DNA from: Desulfuromonadales bacterium
GTDB lineage: Bacteria; Desulfobacterota; Desulfuromonadia; Desulfuromonadales; BM103
Direction: 5' to 3'
Assembly: GCA_030640215.1 (NCBI GenBank)
Contig: DAOWJU010000271.1
Coordinates: 1 to 5,323, forward strand
DNA: 5,323 nt
Positions 4,887 to 5,323 of this stretch are shown in pieces. The position numbers and the translations under genes are program-made. The first letter of the stretch is position 1. The number at the start of each line of letters is the position of its first letter. The notes below the pieces were generated by a model. It saw only the letters and a program-made list of their open reading frames with translations. It searched no databases and was not told the origin of the DNA.

Positions 4887-4992
4887 TCTCCGCATTAAAT
4901 GCGGACATTATGCCCATTATTCTCCGCTGAGACAAGCTTTTTCTCCGCAAATAAAGCGGAGAATAAACAGGAAGATCTCCGCAATTGCAGAG
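4887..4992 (-). promoter_or_regulatory. fic promoter embedded in an array of TCTCCGC half-sites
   Basis: On the minus strand TTGTCT (4935-4930), 17 nt and CATAAT (4912-4907) form a good sigma-70 promoter. On the plus strand TCTCCGC occurs at 4887, 4921, 4942 and 4976, with spacings of 34, 21 and 34 bp. Three of these pair with inverted partners: TCCGCATT-A-AATGCGGA (4889-4905, perfect, over the transcription start and ribosome site), TTCTCCGC-N7-GCGGAGAA (4941-4963, perfect, just upstream of the -35) and CTCCGCAATTGCAGAG (4977-4992, near-perfect). The unpaired site at 4921 lies in the promoter spacer. Sites one and three, and two and four, are each 55 bp apart. The GGAG of the fic ribosome site is part of the first operator. 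Confidence 0.72.
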
Positions 4993-5035
4993 CTCTGTTT
5001 TTGTAGATGCATTTTCATCCTTGATTGATTTCATT

Positions 5036-5052
5036 AAAAGGTGCCTGTCCCC
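5036..5052. repeat. AAAAGGTGCCTGTCCCC motif between parE and fic
   Basis: This short sequence, or its reverse complement GGGGACAGGCACC, is familiar to me from the edges of REP-type intergenic elements and associated transposase genes in many proteobacteria. Only one copy is present in this window, so the call rests on memory rather than repetition here. It lies in the 111 bp between the parE stop and the fic operator array, where nothing else was recognised. Confidence 0.3.
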
Positions 5053-5163
5053 AGATCCGGGTGAGACAAAGGAAGATGGCTGTCTGTCTTCTGCAAACTT
5101 GCCCAGCATTCTTGCGGTATTGCAAAATCGGTTTATACGTCGCTGTAACAATGGAGAGACTAA

Positions 5164-5323
5164 TTATTTTACGTGCCGTACCAGATCCATACTATTATGA
5201 AGCAGTCTGAGCACATCAATAGTACTCGCGCCGCCGACACGGAACACCACAAAATGCCGTCCCTTACGCCCTTGTCGGGCGACATGAAGGGTCAGGATGC
5301 CATCACCGATCTCATCGCGACGC
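5164..5323 (-). CDS. ParE-family toxin, C-terminal part (runs off the right edge)
   Basis: The 52 residues visible before the TAA (5166-5164) read as the C-terminal half of a RelE/ParE-superfamily toxin of the ParE branch: DEIGDGILTLHVARQGRKGRHFVVFRV, then IDVLRLLHNSMDLVRHV. The core strand GRHFVVFRV and the ending LRLLHNSMDLVRHV match the typical ParE ending in which an LH-x-x-MDL helix closes the protein. ParE toxins usually inhibit DNA gyrase, though target use varies; the function is inferred. The family length is about 95-100 residues, so roughly half lies outside the window, where its antitoxin gene is also expected upstream. It is transcribed towards fic, with 284 nt between the two. 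Confidence 0.8.
   Translation of the reverse strand, partial: RRDEIGDGILTLHVARQGRKGRHFVVFRVGGASTIDVLRLLHNSMDLVRHVK

Noticed and set aside
4879..5151. 90-residue minus-strand frame upstream of fic
   Set aside because: It runs through the operator array and promoter, has no recognisable family, and ends where the fic start begins only by chance.

Overview
The window looks like an accessory stretch of a Gram-negative bacterial chromosome at moderate GC (about 48-50% by eye). It is most likely a proteobacterium in the broad sense (gamma or Desulfobacterota). I base this on the style of the non-hydrolysing UDP-GlcNAc 2-epimerase and on the dispersed palindromic and 'GGGGTCAAGTC'-type intergenic repeats. 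The taxon cannot be fixed from this sequence alone.

Layout from left to right: (i) 203-747, minus strand, a Phd/YefM-type antitoxin followed by a RelE-family toxin, with 1-nt stop/start overlap. (ii) 748-1129, an intergenic stretch holding the promoter/operator of that module, a long hairpin and a REP-like repeat. (iii) 1130-2281, minus strand, wecB, whose last codons run through a degenerate repeat copy. (iv) 2364-2896, minus strand, a second paralogous antitoxin-toxin module lying directly upstream of wecB on the same strand. (v) 3026-3070, a 15-bp unit repeated three times. (vi) 3185-3665, plus strand, a brnT-brnA toxin-antitoxin operon. (vii) 3770-4879, minus strand, a Fic protein (DUF4172 + Fic + winged helix) preceded by a striking array of TCTCCGC half-sites. 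(viii) 5164 to the right edge, minus strand, the C-terminal half of a ParE-family toxin, too truncated by the window to appear as a complete reading frame.

Five toxin-type genes therefore sit in 5.3 kb around one cell-envelope sugar gene. The genes do not form one pathway. The toxins target translation (the two RelE-like toxins and BrnT, by family), probably gyrase or ribosomal targets (ParE, by family), or AMPylate proteins (Fic). WecB makes UDP-ManNAc for surface polysaccharide. What the toxin loci share is regulatory design: each complete locus has a palindromic operator overlapping its putative promoter. Both Phd/YefM modules carry AGTACT-like cores at exact 12-bp spacing. brnT has a perfect inverted repeat abutting its start codon, and fic has two 55-bp-spaced copies of a composite half-site pattern. 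Dispersed motifs lie at or near the 3' ends of several of these genes. All assignments come from reading the sequence; no database search was run.
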